A stretch of 64,000 bases of DNA from Planctomyces sp. SH-PL62 (GTDB lineage Bacteria > Planctomycetota > Planctomycetia > Planctomycetales > Planctomycetaceae), in the NCBI GenBank assembly GCA_945893045.1, contig CAMDEA010000002.1, forward strand, positions 62,001 to 126,000, in the 5' to 3' direction. Position numbers and translations under genes: made by a program. A model generated the notes under the pieces. It saw nothing but the letters and a program-made list of their open reading frames with translations, did not search any database and had not been told where the DNA came from. This document shows, piece by piece, positions 1 through 7,712 of this stretch. Each line of letters opens with the position of its first letter. The first letter of the stretch is position 1.

Positions 1-240
1 CCGGTGGCACAACCGGTCTCCGCACCTCCGCCAGTTCCCAACGCGGCGACATGGCACGCGGCGATCGGCGGGCAATCATCCGGGCCGCACACGTTGGCTC
101 AGATTCAGACGGCGATTCAAGCGGGACAGCTTGATCGTTCGACGCTCGTGTGGTGCGTGGGCATGAGCAACTGGCAACCGGCGGGCGAAGTGCCTCAAAC
201 GGCCGGCCTGTTCGGAGCCGCTCCGCCTCCTCTGCCGTGA
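1..240 (+). CDS. C-terminal part of a GYF_2 (DUF4339) domain protein
   Basis: The window opens inside this gene; about 79 codons are visible and the true start lies upstream. After a proline-rich linker the residues follow the GYF_2 pattern (a W, then SGP.T, a helix, LVW..GM..WQPA), followed by a short proline-rich tail and a TGA stop. GYF_2 domains bind proline-rich peptides and are often found at the C-terminus of membrane-associated proteins. The next gene is a double zinc-ribbon membrane protein, and pairs of an SPFH/GYF protein with such a zinc-ribbon protein are common in bacteria. I therefore infer, without seeing the N-terminus, that this is the end of an SPFH-type protein. Confidence 0.7.
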   Translation, partial: PVAQPVSAPPPVPNAATWHAAIGGQSSGPHTLAQIQTAIQAGQLDRSTLVWCVGMSNWQPAGEVPQTAGLFGAAPPPLP

Positions 241-285
241 TTGAAGGATTGATAGCCGTGGTCGTGGCCGCAGTCACCGGAAGCA

Positions 286-362
286 CTTCGCACACGGATG
301 CGAGGGGCGCACACGGATGAGATTCGTCAATCCGAGTGTGCCTCTCGCATCCGTGTGCGAAG
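286..362. repeat. inverted repeat element (unique type)
   Basis: The 22-nt arms 286-307 and 341-362 are complementary with one mismatch (core CGCACACGGATGCGAG) around a 33-nt loop. The element lies in the 166-nt gap between the GYF gene and the zinc-ribbon gene and is one of about forty comparable elements in the window. Confidence 0.9.
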
Positions 363-406
363 GTCGTCAGGCAAGTCGATCAGCAGCATTAGCAGGGTGT
401 TCGTGA

Positions 407-1540
407 ATGGCTGACACTTCCAAACCCGCCCAGCCTGGTGAGTCCGTCGATGACGGCAAGGGGCGCATCTTTCCGTGCGAGCAGTGCGGTGCGGACTTGG
501 AGTTCAGCATCGGGCAGCAAGACCTCAAGTGCCCGTACTGCGGGCATGAGAAGCGGATTGAACTCGCCGACGACGCGGACATCGGCGAGCAAGATTTTCA
601 CGCAATCCTCGTGAAGGTCCGCGAGTGGCGCGAGAAGTCCGATGGCCAGGAGCAATCCGGTCAGAGCGAAGTACGTTGCGTCGGCTGCGGCGGGAACGTC
701 GTCTTCGTCGGTTCGCTGACCAGCAGCGATTGCCCGTACTGCGGCTCGCCGATTCAGCTCGACAAGGTGCATGACTCGCCGAAACGGATTCCCGTGCATG
801 GCGTGTTGCCGTTTCAGATCGAGAAGGAGAAAGCTCGGCTGAACCTGACGGCGTGGGTGCAGTCGCGCTGGTTCGCTCCCAGTGAGTTCGCGCTGCGCGG
901 CGTGGAGGGGCGTTTCAACGGCGTCTATCTGCCGTTTTGGACGTACGACTCCATGACCTTCAGCCGCTATTGGGGCGAACGGGGCGACCATTACTACGTC
1001 ACGGTCACGGAGAACAATCAGACGAAGCAAGAACGCCGCACGCGCTGGTCGGCGGTCAGCGGGAGTCATCAGCGATTCTTCGACGACGTGCTGATCCTCG
1101 GAGCGAAGGGGATGCGTCGCGACATGATGGATGCACTGGAGCCGTGGCCAATCGAAAGCATTCAGCCGTTCTCGCAAGAGTTGCTGGCCGGATTCCTGGC
1201 TCGGACGTATGAGGTGGAACTCGACGAAGGCTTTCCGATCGCGAAAGAGAAGATGGACGCCGGCATTGCGTCCGACGTACGCTTCCTCATCGGCGGCGAC
1301 GAGCAGCGTGTCAGCGAGATCAAGACGCGCTACGACGCGATCACCTTTAAGCATCTGCTGTTGCCGGTGTGGCTGCTGGCGTACCGCTATCGCGATAAGT
1401 CGTATCAGATCTTTATCAACGCCGTGACGGGGGAAGTGCAGGGCGAGCGGCCTTATAGCTTCTGGAAGATTTTCCTAAGCGTGCTGTTGGCGGTGGGTAT
1501 CGTGGGGACCGTGGTGGTGGTGAGCAAACTGATGAAGTGA
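407..1540 (+). CDS. double zinc-ribbon protein with C-terminal membrane anchor
   Basis: A 377-residue protein. The N-terminus carries two four-cysteine zinc ribbons: C24, C27, C42, C45 and C91, C94, C109, C112, each ending in CPYCG. The middle region (about 125-340) is rich in aromatic residues, and a single transmembrane segment lies near 350-373 (IFLSVLLAVGIVGTVVVVS). This is the family usually labelled TFIIB-type zinc ribbon or primosomal-N'-like protein; nothing in it looks like a helicase. The upstream GYF gene suggests a membrane-associated complex. The ATG is used because the reading frame and first ribbon begin directly after it. The biochemical role is unknown. Confidence 0.85.
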   Translation: MADTSKPAQPGESVDDGKGRIFPCEQCGADLEFSIGQQDLKCPYCGHEKRIELADDADIGEQDFHAILVKVREWREKSDGQEQSGQSEVRCVGCGGNVVFVGSLTSSDCPYCGSPIQLDKVHDSPKRIPVHGVLPFQIEKEKARLNLTAWVQSRWFAPSEFALRGVEGRFNGVYLPFWTYDSMTFSRYWGERGDHYYVTVTENNQTKQERRTRWSAVSGSHQRFFDDVLILGAKGMRRDMMDALEPWPIESIQPFSQELLAGFLARTYEVELDEGFPIAKEKMDAGIASDVRFLIGGDEQRVSEIKTRYDAITFKHLLLPVWLLAYRYRDKSYQIFINAVTGEVQGERPYSFWKIFLSVLLAVGIVGTVVVVSKLMK

Positions 1541-1546
1541 TGTGAC

Positions 1547-1649
1547 GGGGTCGGGAGTCTTTTTCAGGTCGGGTCGATGGTGATTGAACGTCTGCTGGCG
1601 AGTTGTTTGTCGAAGGCTCAACGCCGACCTGAAAAAGACTCCCGACCCC
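1547..1649. repeat. REP-like inverted repeat, family R9 (GGGGTCGGGAGTC)
   Basis: Perfect 26-nt arms, 1547-1572 and 1624-1649, begin and end with GGGGTCGGGAGTCTTTTTCA and its complement, around a 51-nt loop. The same arms recur at 16390-16471 and 56015-56098. The ATG assigned to the next gene lies in the loop, and the right arm is read as coding sequence. Confidence 0.95.
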
Positions 1650-2881
1650 TTGCCCGGTGGTGGGCCGTCGCGGGACTGTCGCTGTTCGCCGCGACTTGGA
1701 AGCTGTGGACTCCGCAGACGGAGTTCCCGCAAGTGCCGTTGTTCGGCTGGGCAGGATCGCTGCCGCGGTTTGTCGATTGGCTGGCGTTCGGCGTGCTGTT
1801 GGTGTCGCTCGCAAGAGTGGTCTGGAATGCGGATTCGCGACGCGGTTGGTTGGCGTTTGTCATCGCTCTGAGCGTGTTGATCATTCTCGATCAGCACCGA
1901 CTTCAGCCGTGGGCGTGGCAACTGCTGTTGATGGCGATCTGTTGGAGTTCGGCCGACGTGGGGCAGGTTTTCAACCTGCCCGGCCGTTTCAAAGACGGGC
2001 AGTTTGAAAACCTGCCCCACGTGCTGCTGACCCTCAGCATCTATTTCTGGTCGGCCATGTCGAAGTTCGATGCGGGCTTCTATGCCTCGCACGGACAGAC
2101 ATTGGTCGAGGCTTTGTTTCAGTCCGCGAGCATCAATGCGGCAGGTTGGCCGGCAAGCGTGAAGTGGTGGTTGGCGTTCTCACTTCCTTTGGGTGAGTTG
2201 CTCGTGGCCGCCGGCCTGTGCTGGCCGCACACGCGGCGAGTGGCGCTGGTCGCGGCAACGGCGCTGCATGTTGGACTGATCCTCGCCTTGGGACCGACGG
2301 GATTGGGGCATCGGCCCGGTGTGTTGTTGTGGAATGTCGCCTTCATCGGCCACGACTGGCTTCTGTTCGGCGCACGACCGAGCGGCGCTTCCAAAATAAC
2401 CCGAAGCGTCAGCGCGGGAGTGACGTCACCGACTTTTGTCACTTCCTCGCTAACGCTTCGGGTTACTTTCATTGGCTTCGCGTGCGTGTGGCCAATCACA
2501 GCGCGGTGGGGGCTGTGCGATCATTGGCTGGCGTGGAGTGTTTATTCGACGCGGATCGAGCGCGTCAGTGTGACGCTGACCGACGAAGGTGTGCGGCGCT
2601 TGCCGGAGTCGGCTCGACGACTCGTGGTGGATAGTGAGCTGTGGCTGGATCGCTGGTCGCTCACGGCGTTGGATGTGCCGGTCTATCCACAGTTGCGGTT
2701 TCAACTCGGTGTTGTGGAAGGACTGCGACAACGCTGTGGCGCGGACAATGTTGTCGAGGTCAATGTGCGGCACTCGTTCCAGGACGGAGGCATATTCGAG
2801 CGTCTTTCGGTTGAGCAAATCGACGAACGGAGGCGTGAATTCTGGATTAACACTCAGCCGCGGTTGTTGCCGACTCCGTAG
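1577..2881 (+). CDS. multipass membrane protein, HTTM/gamma-carboxylase-like
   Basis: A 434-residue protein with several hydrophobic segments (about 28-40, 58-75, 93-125, 153-162, 190-215, 222-262, 305-325) and a soluble C-terminal tail. The stretch YFWSAMSKFDAGF resembles the conserved Y.SG..K motif of HTTM / vitamin-K-dependent gamma-carboxylase-like membrane proteins; the match is weak. Two repeat elements are read through in frame, at about residues 127-149 (family R8) and 274-297 (family R7), both between hydrophobic segments. The assigned ATG lies in the loop of the R9 element at 1547-1649, so the first 24 or so residues may be repeat-derived and the true start may be later. The TAG stop is the GTAG foot of the next element. 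Confidence 0.6.
   Translation: MVIERLLASCLSKAQRRPEKDSRPLARWWAVAGLSLFAATWKLWTPQTEFPQVPLFGWAGSLPRFVDWLAFGVLLVSLARVVWNADSRRGWLAFVIALSVLIILDQHRLQPWAWQLLLMAICWSSADVGQVFNLPGRFKDGQFENLPHVLLTLSIYFWSAMSKFDAGFYASHGQTLVEALFQSASINAAGWPASVKWWLAFSLPLGELLVAAGLCWPHTRRVALVAATALHVGLILALGPTGLGHRPGVLLWNVAFIGHDWLLFGARPSGASKITRSVSAGVTSPTFVTSSLTLRVTFIGFACVWPITARWGLCDHWLAWSVYSTRIERVSVTLTDEGVRRLPESARRLVVDSELWLDRWSLTALDVPVYPQLRFQLGVVEGLRQRCGADNVVEVNVRHSFQDGGIFERLSVEQIDERRREFWINTQPRLLPTP
1956..2022. repeat. REP-like inverted repeat, family R8 (CGTGGGGCAGGTT), inside a CDS
   Basis: Arms 1956-1982 and 1996-2022 are complementary over 27 nt with one mismatch. Each half also folds on itself (GGCAGGTT / AACCTGCC). It is translated in frame as VGQVFNLP...ENLPHV in the multipass membrane protein. 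Other copies: 8878-8974, 18851-18935, 63339-63412 and a half copy at 25603-25623. Confidence 0.95.
2397..2465. repeat. REP-like inverted repeat, family R7 (GTAACCCGAAGCGTCAGCG), inside a CDS
   Basis: Arms 2397-2424 and 2438-2465 pair with about three mismatches; the outer 18 nt (TAACCCGAAGCGTCAGCG) has one. It is translated in frame as a segment beginning KITRSVSAGV. A second, perfect copy ends tmk at 17162-17222. Confidence 0.93.
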
Positions 2882-2935
2882 ACCGGATGCCTACGTCCGG
2901 TCCGTCGGGAGTTCGGACGTAGGCGTCCGAACTAC
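2878..2935. repeat. REP-like element, family R2 (GTAG..CGGACGCCTACGTCCG), shared by two gene ends
   Basis: Outer ends are GTAG (2878) and CTAC (2935). Each half is a local hairpin: the left stem is GACCGGA/TCCGGTC, the right stem (minus strand) GTTCGGACG/CGTCCGAAC. The left GTAG supplies the TAG stop of the membrane protein (+). The M28 peptidase (-) reads through the right half and stops at a TAG in the left hairpin loop. Confidence 0.95.
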
Positions 2936-3793
2936 GTGGTGGATCGCTCGCAGACAACCGGCGGTGACTTGGCGCAGGAAGTTGATGTCGAGTGTCTCGA
3001 TGGTGTCGCTGCCGCGGTGATAGTGTGGGTTGCGCAGGAAGCTGGTGTCGGTGATCATCACGGCGGGGAAGCCGGCGTCCCAGAACGGGCTGTGGTCGCT
3101 CAGCCGAGTCGCTTGCAGAAAGTTGCCGTTCTCCGGGACTTGCAGTGTTTCGGTTGGCAGACTGGCGATCTCATTCAGGCCGTCGCGGAACAGTTCGATC
3201 AGCGCAGTCGAGTTCTGGTTGCCGATCACGGCGATGAAGTTGCCTGTCGTCGGATACTTGCCGACCAGCGGCTTCGGGAGCATCTGCGTGTGCGGCCGCT
3301 GATCGCAGTAGCCGATCATCTCCAGCGCGACCATGCCGATCAGTCGCTCTGGCCGTGAGAGCCACATGCGAGCGTGCTCGGTTCCGCCCAACATGCCTTC
3401 CTCTTCGAGATCGGTGACGACCAGTTCGACCTCCGCGCCGTGGGCCGGTCGCCAGTCCGGCCAGCAGCGGGCGATTTCCAACAGGCCGACCACTCCGCTG
3501 GCGTTGTCGTCCGCTCCGGGAGTTTCGAATCGTGAATCGAGATGCGCGGCGACACAAAGCCAGGACTTCGCGTGCGAGGATGATGGCAACGTCGCGATCA
3601 ATTGGATTCCGGTCAGCCGGTCGCCGATCCCGTTCACGGCTTCAAACTCGTGACGGCGGACATGCCAGCCAAACTGCTGAAGCTGATCGGTCACGTAGGT
3701 CCGCAGCGATTCCAATTCCGCGCTGCCGTTGGGACGCGGGCGCACGATCGCCGTCAGATGCCGTTGCAAGCGGTCGGCTTCGATGTCGGTCAT
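2891..3793 (-). CDS. M28-family zinc aminopeptidase-like protein
   Basis: A 300-residue metallopeptidase of the M28 fold. The di-zinc motifs are visible: HLDSR and GADDNASG (His/Asp ligands), EEEGMLGG (catalytic Glu plus ligand), an internal Asp in the DHSPFWD stretch, and a late His in NPHYH. No signal peptide is visible, so it is probably cytoplasmic. The start MTDIEADR is chosen because its ATG overlaps the upstream TPR gene's stop as ATGA (3790-3793), implying translational coupling; a longer in-frame reading would cover most of that gene. The last 14 or so residues (VVRTPTSELPTDRT) and the TAG stop are encoded by the R2 element, so the ancestral C-terminus was probably near AIHH. Confidence 0.88.
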   Translation of the reverse strand: MTDIEADRLQRHLTAIVRPRPNGSAELESLRTYVTDQLQQFGWHVRRHEFEAVNGIGDRLTGIQLIATLPSSSHAKSWLCVAAHLDSRFETPGADDNASGVVGLLEIARCWPDWRPAHGAEVELVVTDLEEEGMLGGTEHARMWLSRPERLIGMVALEMIGYCDQRPHTQMLPKPLVGKYPTTGNFIAVIGNQNSTALIELFRDGLNEIASLPTETLQVPENGNFLQATRLSDHSPFWDAGFPAVMITDTSFLRNPHYHRGSDTIETLDINFLRQVTAGCLRAIHHVVRTPTSELPTDRT

Positions 3794-4332
3794 GACTTCT
3801 CTTGAGTCTTCTTCTTCGGTTCGGAAAGTTGCATCAAGTAGAGAAACTCTTGATCGTTGCGGATCGAGTCGAAGTCGGTTTCGCGCGGCACACGATGACG
3901 GTACGAACCGTCCATGCGAATGGCTCGGCCCAGCCAGGAGAGGGCTTCTTCCTTCTCTCCCGCCAGCGCGTAGTAGCAGGCAAGGTTGTAGAGCACGACC
4001 GCGGTCTTCGGTGAATCGCGATACGCCGCCTTCATCGACTCGATGGCTTTGTCCAACCGGCCGATCCGTTTGAAACACCACGCCATGCTCATGCGCAATT
4101 CGACATGATTACCTTCGTCCGTCGGCACACGCTCGAAGTGTTTGAGTGCTCGCTCGTAGTCGTCTTTCTGCCGATAGACCTCGCCACGCAGTTGTTCGAC
4201 GGCGGGGGGCGTGGACTCGGCGGCGTCGAAGATGCCCAGTCGCCGCAGCGCGGCGTCGGGCAGTTCGAGCACCAAGTAGCCCTGCGCCGCTTCGATTGCG
4301 CGTTGCTTCTGGATTTCGGTGACGTCAGACAT
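3790..4332 (-). CDS. tetratricopeptide (TPR) repeat protein
   Basis: A 180-residue soluble protein with three consecutive TPR-like helix pairs (about residues 48-75, 80-108 and 112-142, with A..Y...G....A spacing), then a charged tail ending KKKTQEKS. TPRs mediate protein-protein contacts. The ATG follows a GAGGA ribosome-binding site, and the R2 element at 4348-4403 lies just upstream. Its stop overlaps the M28 peptidase start (ATGA), so the two are one transcription-translation unit. A partner for this protein is not evident. Confidence 0.8.
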   Translation of the reverse strand: MSDVTEIQKQRAIEAAQGYLVLELPDAALRRLGIFDAAESTPPAVEQLRGEVYRQKDDYERALKHFERVPTDEGNHVELRMSMAWCFKRIGRLDKAIESMKAAYRDSPKTAVVLYNLACYYALAGEKEEALSWLGRAIRMDGSYRHRVPRETDFDSIRNDQEFLYLMQLSEPKKKTQEKS

Positions 4333-4347
4333 CGAGAGATCCTCTTC

Positions 4348-4403
4348 CGTAGTTCGGACGCCTACGTCCGAACGGCTGCCCGGACGTAGGGGTCCGGGCT
4401 ACG
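4348..4403. repeat. REP-like element, family R2
   Basis: Arms 4348-4370 and 4381-4403 match 20 of 23 positions and are bounded by GTAG/CTAC. The left hairpin stem is TTCGGACG/CGTCCGAA, the right (minus strand) CCCGGAC/GTCCGGG. The right GTAG foot gives the TAG stop of the Ldh gene. With the copy at 2878 it brackets the TPR-M28 pair. Confidence 0.95.
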
Positions 4404-5457
4404 CAACGCTGGGCACTGCGACGTTCAATTCGCCAGCCAACTTCACGAGCGCTTGCCAGTTGCCATCGTCGAGCGGAATGCCCTTTGAGGAACGATCGGC
4501 GAGGACGCGGCGTTCGGGATCGCCCGGCAGCGTGACCTCTTTGACGCCATCAATCAGCGGCACGCTGCGGACGAATTCCTCCAGGCCGGTCACTTGTTGG
4601 AACAAGTGCTCGACGCCGCAAAACAGCTTCGGGTCGATGACGATGAAGATCGCTTCGTTACCCAACGGCGGCGGCGGATTCGGACCGACGCACGGGCCGC
4701 CCGACAGGCCGCCGCAAAACATCTCGATCAGAAACGACAGGCCAAATCCTTTGTAAGCCTGATCGCCTCCCATCGGCAGGATCGTGCCGGGCGGATCGCC
4801 GTAGAGAGCGGCAGGATTCGTCGTCGGCTTGCCGTCTGGGTCAAGTACCCAACCCAGCGGGATCGGCTGACCGGCAATGTGTTTGACGCGGACTTTGCCT
4901 TCGGCCGTCGCGCTCGTGCCGAAGTCGAGCACGAACGGATCACCGTTCGCGCGCGGCATCCCCATACACAACGGATTCGTGCCGAGTCTCGGCCGTTTGC
5001 CGCCAACGGGCGCGACACGCGGCGCGCCGCCGTGCGTGTTGGCCACGATGATCGAAGCCATTTGTTTCGCGGCCGCCATCTCGGCGTATTCACCGAGCCG
5101 TCCGATATGTGCGGACTGACGCAGTGCGCCACACGCGATGCCGGTACTCGCTGCCTTCGCGATCAGACGGTTGGTCAAGTCGCGCGCGAGCACTTGTCCG
5201 AAGCCCCAGTCACCGTCGACGACGAGCACGCTGGGTGTCTCGCGAAGAATCGTCAGCCGCGCGCCGGCGTGCAGCCGGCCGCTCTTCACGTTCTGCAAAT
5301 AAAATGGAATCCGCATCACTCCATGCGAGTCATGCCCGCGCAAATTTGCGCCAACGAGACTGTCGGCAACGGTGGCGGACTCTTCGGCATCGGCTCCACC
5401 TTTGGAAAGCAGTTGTGAGGCAAACTCAATCAATGTGGCAGAGGCGATGACGGGCAC
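4399..5457 (-). CDS. Ldh family NAD(P)-dependent oxidoreductase
   Basis: A 352-residue member of the malate/L-lactate dehydrogenase (Ldh_2, YlbC/ComC-like) family, which reduces 2-oxoacids using NAD(P)H and is unrelated to classical Rossmann LDH. Family signatures are RGHDSHG near residues 35-41, AHIGRLGEYAEMA, GTNPLCMGMPR and the GFGLSF stretch. The length is normal for the family. The start is GTG, chosen because AAGGAG precedes it by 6 nt. The gene lies upstream of the TPR-M28 pair on the same strand. Its TAG stop is provided by the GTAG foot of the R2 element. The substrate cannot be told from the sequence. Confidence 0.88.
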   Translation of the reverse strand: MPVIASATLIEFASQLLSKGGADAEESATVADSLVGANLRGHDSHGVMRIPFYLQNVKSGRLHAGARLTILRETPSVLVVDGDWGFGQVLARDLTNRLIAKAASTGIACGALRQSAHIGRLGEYAEMAAAKQMASIIVANTHGGAPRVAPVGGKRPRLGTNPLCMGMPRANGDPFVLDFGTSATAEGKVRVKHIAGQPIPLGWVLDPDGKPTTNPAALYGDPPGTILPMGGDQAYKGFGLSFLIEMFCGGLSGGPCVGPNPPPPLGNEAIFIVIDPKLFCGVEHLFQQVTGLEEFVRSVPLIDGVKEVTLPGDPERRVLADRSSKGIPLDDGNWQALVKLAGELNVAVPSVA

Positions 5458-5482
5458 GGTGTGGCTCCTTCAGAGTTGGTTA

Positions 5483-5609
5483 GGGGTCAGGTCTTCAAAT
5501 TTCATTTTTGGCCTCACGAATGAGGCGCGATGTGAATTGGAGCGGCGATGTGGAATTTGAGTCTGTGGTGGATCGGGGAGCCAAAGATGAAATTTGAAGA
5601 CCTGACCCC
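5483..5609. repeat. inverted repeat, GGGGTC family R10
   Basis: The 30-nt arms 5483-5512 and 5580-5609 have one mismatch. They begin GGGGTCAGGTCTTCAAATTT and end with its complement, around a 67-nt loop. Termini resemble 10191-10285, 14490-14549 and 62331-62424. Confidence 0.95.
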
Positions 5610-5898
5610 GGAGGGTACATCAGGCAAAGTCGGCAAAGTTTTCGCGAGGCTCAGCGTCCGACTTAACAACAGTTTTCCGCGACGGTTTCAGATCGCTGAA
5701 CAGGGGCGGCATGGTAGCGATTTTGTTTGCGATGCGGATTCATCGCGACTCGAAAAATTCCGACGAGACCGGTTCGTCTGCTGAGTCGTATCGTGCGGGG
5801 CGAGCCTGCGATGTCGGTTGCTCGGCGGCGCGACGAAGGATCGCAGGTTCGCGGCGTCAACGCCGATACCCACTCGGCTTCCTTGGGGAGAACACCGA
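5610..5898. other. gene-free stretch with one weak hairpin
   Basis: No convincing coding potential. A 13-nt imperfect inverted repeat (5800-5812 with 5840-5852, core GCGA.CCTGCGAT) lies in the middle, possibly a decayed element. The promoter for the small gene at 5899 is presumably here but I cannot identify it. Confidence 0.5.
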
Positions 5899-6204
5899 AT
5901 GAGTGACATCGTGCCGGGCATTCGCAACCTCGACGACCTGGTGTCGTACGTGCGCACGAGGCTTTGTGAAAAAGAGAATCTGCTCTTGGAACAGTCCAAG
6001 GTGCGGCAAGCCCCGCTGATCAAGCAGGGAAGGCTCTGCGGGTATCAATTCTCTGTGCAAGGGCCTCGGCAAGTTCGCCTGGGAGCCGTCTGGGCCAGCG
6101 ACCACAACGACATTTACTTCTACGACACACGCGGCAACCGATACCACAAAGTGCATCTGCCCCATCAAATTGCCCTCCCGGAACAATCGGCCGTCCCGGC
6201 ATAA
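5899..6204 (+). CDS. small hypothetical protein
   Basis: A 101-residue protein with no motif I recognise and no signal peptide or membrane segment. It is polar, with an N-terminal amphipathic stretch (IRNLDDLVSYVRTRL) and a basic centre. The ATG follows GGGGAG at 5884-5890, a good ribosome-binding site, which is why I prefer it over longer in-frame readings. It is flanked by repeats on both sides and looks like a single-gene unit. Confidence 0.55.
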   Translation: MSDIVPGIRNLDDLVSYVRTRLCEKENLLLEQSKVRQAPLIKQGRLCGYQFSVQGPRQVRLGAVWASDHNDIYFYDTRGNRYHKVHLPHQIALPEQSAVPA

Positions 6205-6246
6205 CTGACTGCACACTCGAGCTCGACGTTCCCTTGGAATGCGAGC

Positions 6247-6322
6247 CGAACCGACCGCGGGTCTGGTGGCGTTCACCCTCGAGTTTCGACTCGAACGGCT
6301 CAGCCATGAGACCCGCGGTTCG
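6247..6322. repeat. degenerate inverted repeat after the small gene
   Basis: 6247-6270 and 6303-6322 pair imperfectly (CGAACC...CGCGGGTCT with AGACCCGCGGTTCG, a 4-nt insertion on the left). The loop contains a second small hairpin (CGAGT/ACTCG). It could also act as a terminator between the convergent genes at 5899 and 6344. Confidence 0.6.
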
Positions 6323-6343
6323 GGTTGTTCGCGGGACTGCGGA

Positions 6344-7075
6344 TCAGTTCCCCGACACCGCCTCGATGGTCGCCGGCTGACAATACGGGCACAGCGTGCT
6401 GTAGATGATCCGGTGACAGCGCGGGCACTCATGCGGCCCCAGGCTCAGCGGCTGCGGCTGCAAGCGCTTGTAGGTCAGGAACGAGAACAAGACCGCGATC
6501 ATGACCACCAGAATCCAACCCGGTTCTCCCAAGCGATTGATCGATTCATACGAGAGCGCCGCTGCGCAAACGACGTAGATCGCCAACGTCTCGGCAAAGT
6601 TGCGCCGTGACATCAAGGCTTTGGTCGCCTGGTTCAGCTCTTCCGAGACCTCTTCGTGAATGAGTGCCTGGCGTTCCTTGCGCACGGTCTCGGCTTCGGC
6701 GGCTCCGACCGCTTTCAGCAGGCGTTCGACACTGTCGAGGATGCGGTACGTGTCCTCGAAATTGAACTGTTGCTGATGTGCCCAACGATTCCGGTACTCG
6801 CGCAGTTCGCTGACCAGACTGCGTTCGAGATGTCCCAGCTTGTGACGAAAGACTCCGTTCCACTGGTCCCACATCACGGTCAACAGCGAGTGCGTGTCCC
6901 AGCGAATCGCGTCGCCTTTATTGATCGCGATGCCGCGATCGTCGCGAAAGCTGCTGCGGGCCGCCTCTTTCCAGTTGTCGCGATAGCACGCTTGCAGTTC
7001 GCGTTCGATAAACGGCGACACCCCTTGAGTCAGCAAGTCCAAGGCTCGATTGATACGGTCTTGAGGGCTGGGCAT
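6344..7075 (-). CDS. membrane HEPN (Swt1-like) protein with C-terminal zinc ribbon
   Basis: A 243-residue protein in three parts. Residues 1-125 resemble the Swt1-type HEPN domain: a long helical region and the motif REYRNRWAHQ, matching the HEPN R-x4-H signature. Then come two adjacent transmembrane segments (ETLAIYVVCAAALSYES and WILVVMIAVLFSFLTY). The C-terminus is a four-cysteine ribbon (CPRC...CPYC). HEPN domains are often RNases or RNA-binding modules; the R and H are retained here. The start MPSPQDR is chosen over an upstream in-frame ATG because the domain begins there. The adjacent gene on the same strand encodes a DUF2238 membrane protein. Confidence 0.7.
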   Translation of the reverse strand: MPSPQDRINRALDLLTQGVSPFIERELQACYRDNWKEAARSSFRDDRGIAINKGDAIRWDTHSLLTVMWDQWNGVFRHKLGHLERSLVSELREYRNRWAHQQQFNFEDTYRILDSVERLLKAVGAAEAETVRKERQALIHEEVSEELNQATKALMSRRNFAETLAIYVVCAAALSYESINRLGEPGWILVVMIAVLFSFLTYKRLQPQPLSLGPHECPRCHRIIYSTLCPYCQPATIEAVSGN

Positions 7076-7178
7076 GGCGGTTCGCTGCGGAGACCGGAGG
7101 GGGTGGGCGAGGGCGAGGTATTTCAGCGAGACGCGATGGGCATGTCTACGCATTTCCACATCCGGCCATACGCGAAGC

Positions 7179-7625
7179 TCAATCCGGTCGGTCCCCCCGC
7201 CGAATTCGCTTTGAGCACAGGTGAGCTCCGAAGATCCAAATGGCCCCTCCCAACAGCCCCATCAGCAAGTCCAACAGAGTGTCCGCCAAGCTGGGCTGTG
7301 AGTGCGTTCCGAACTGCTGGTCCGCGATGAATTCGGCGAATTCCCAAACGACAGCGGCCAGGCTGGTCAGCCCCAAGATCATCGGCGGAAACACCACGGC
7401 GGACGGCTCGCCCAACAACTTTAATTCAGCGGCGGCGCGGTAACTCAGCCCGATGAAATACGCGATGGCGACTCCGCCGATGAAGTGCATCGGGATGTCG
7501 AAATCGGGGAAGTGCTGATAGATGTCGAAGCCCAAAAGTGCGACGAGATGAATGCTGAAAACCAGCACCGGAGCCCACGCGGCACGACGCAACGACGTGA
7601 TCCCCCAGGACAACCAGACGGCCAT
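7179..7625 (-). CDS. DUF2238 (YjdF-like) integral membrane protein
   Basis: A 148-residue protein with four or five hydrophobic segments and the conserved polar motifs of the DUF2238 family: DFDIPMHFIGG, VVWEFAEF and DTLLDLLMGLLGG. The conserved Asp, His and Glu in the membrane suggest metal or substrate binding, but no function is established. The start is the second in-frame ATG because GGAAGAAGG precedes it by 6 nt. An R1 repeat lies immediately upstream. Confidence 0.8.
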   Translation of the reverse strand: MAVWLSWGITSLRRAAWAPVLVFSIHLVALLGFDIYQHFPDFDIPMHFIGGVAIAYFIGLSYRAAAELKLLGEPSAVVFPPMILGLTSLAAVVWEFAEFIADQQFGTHSQPSLADTLLDLLMGLLGGAIWIFGAHLCSKRIRRGDRPD

Positions 7626-7643
7626 TGAATTTCCTTCTTCCAA

Positions 7644-7697
7644 GTAGGTTAGGACTCTGTCCCGACTTCGACGGGTCGGGACAGAGTCCCAACCTAC
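7644..7697. repeat. REP-like element, family R1 (GTAGGTTGGGACTC)
   Basis: 23-nt arms 7644-7666 and 7675-7697, one mismatch, 8-nt loop, bounded by GTAG/CTAC. Each half can form a local stem (GTTGGGAC/GTCCCGAC, one wobble). Other copies: 11831-11879 and 60339-60389. It lies between the vWA gene and the DUF2238 gene. Confidence 0.95.
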
Positions 7698-7712
7698 AAA
7701 TTGCTCCGTCCG

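Noticed and set aside
389-1354. Long open frame on the minus strand over the zinc-ribbon gene
   Set aside because: It mirrors the high-GC codon structure of the real gene; no recognisable domain, low-complexity Arg/Leu-rich product.
1547-1649. Flanking GGTGGTGG words around the first R9 element as a duplication
   Set aside because: Low-complexity words at different distances from the arms; not comparable to the exact 11-bp case at tmk.
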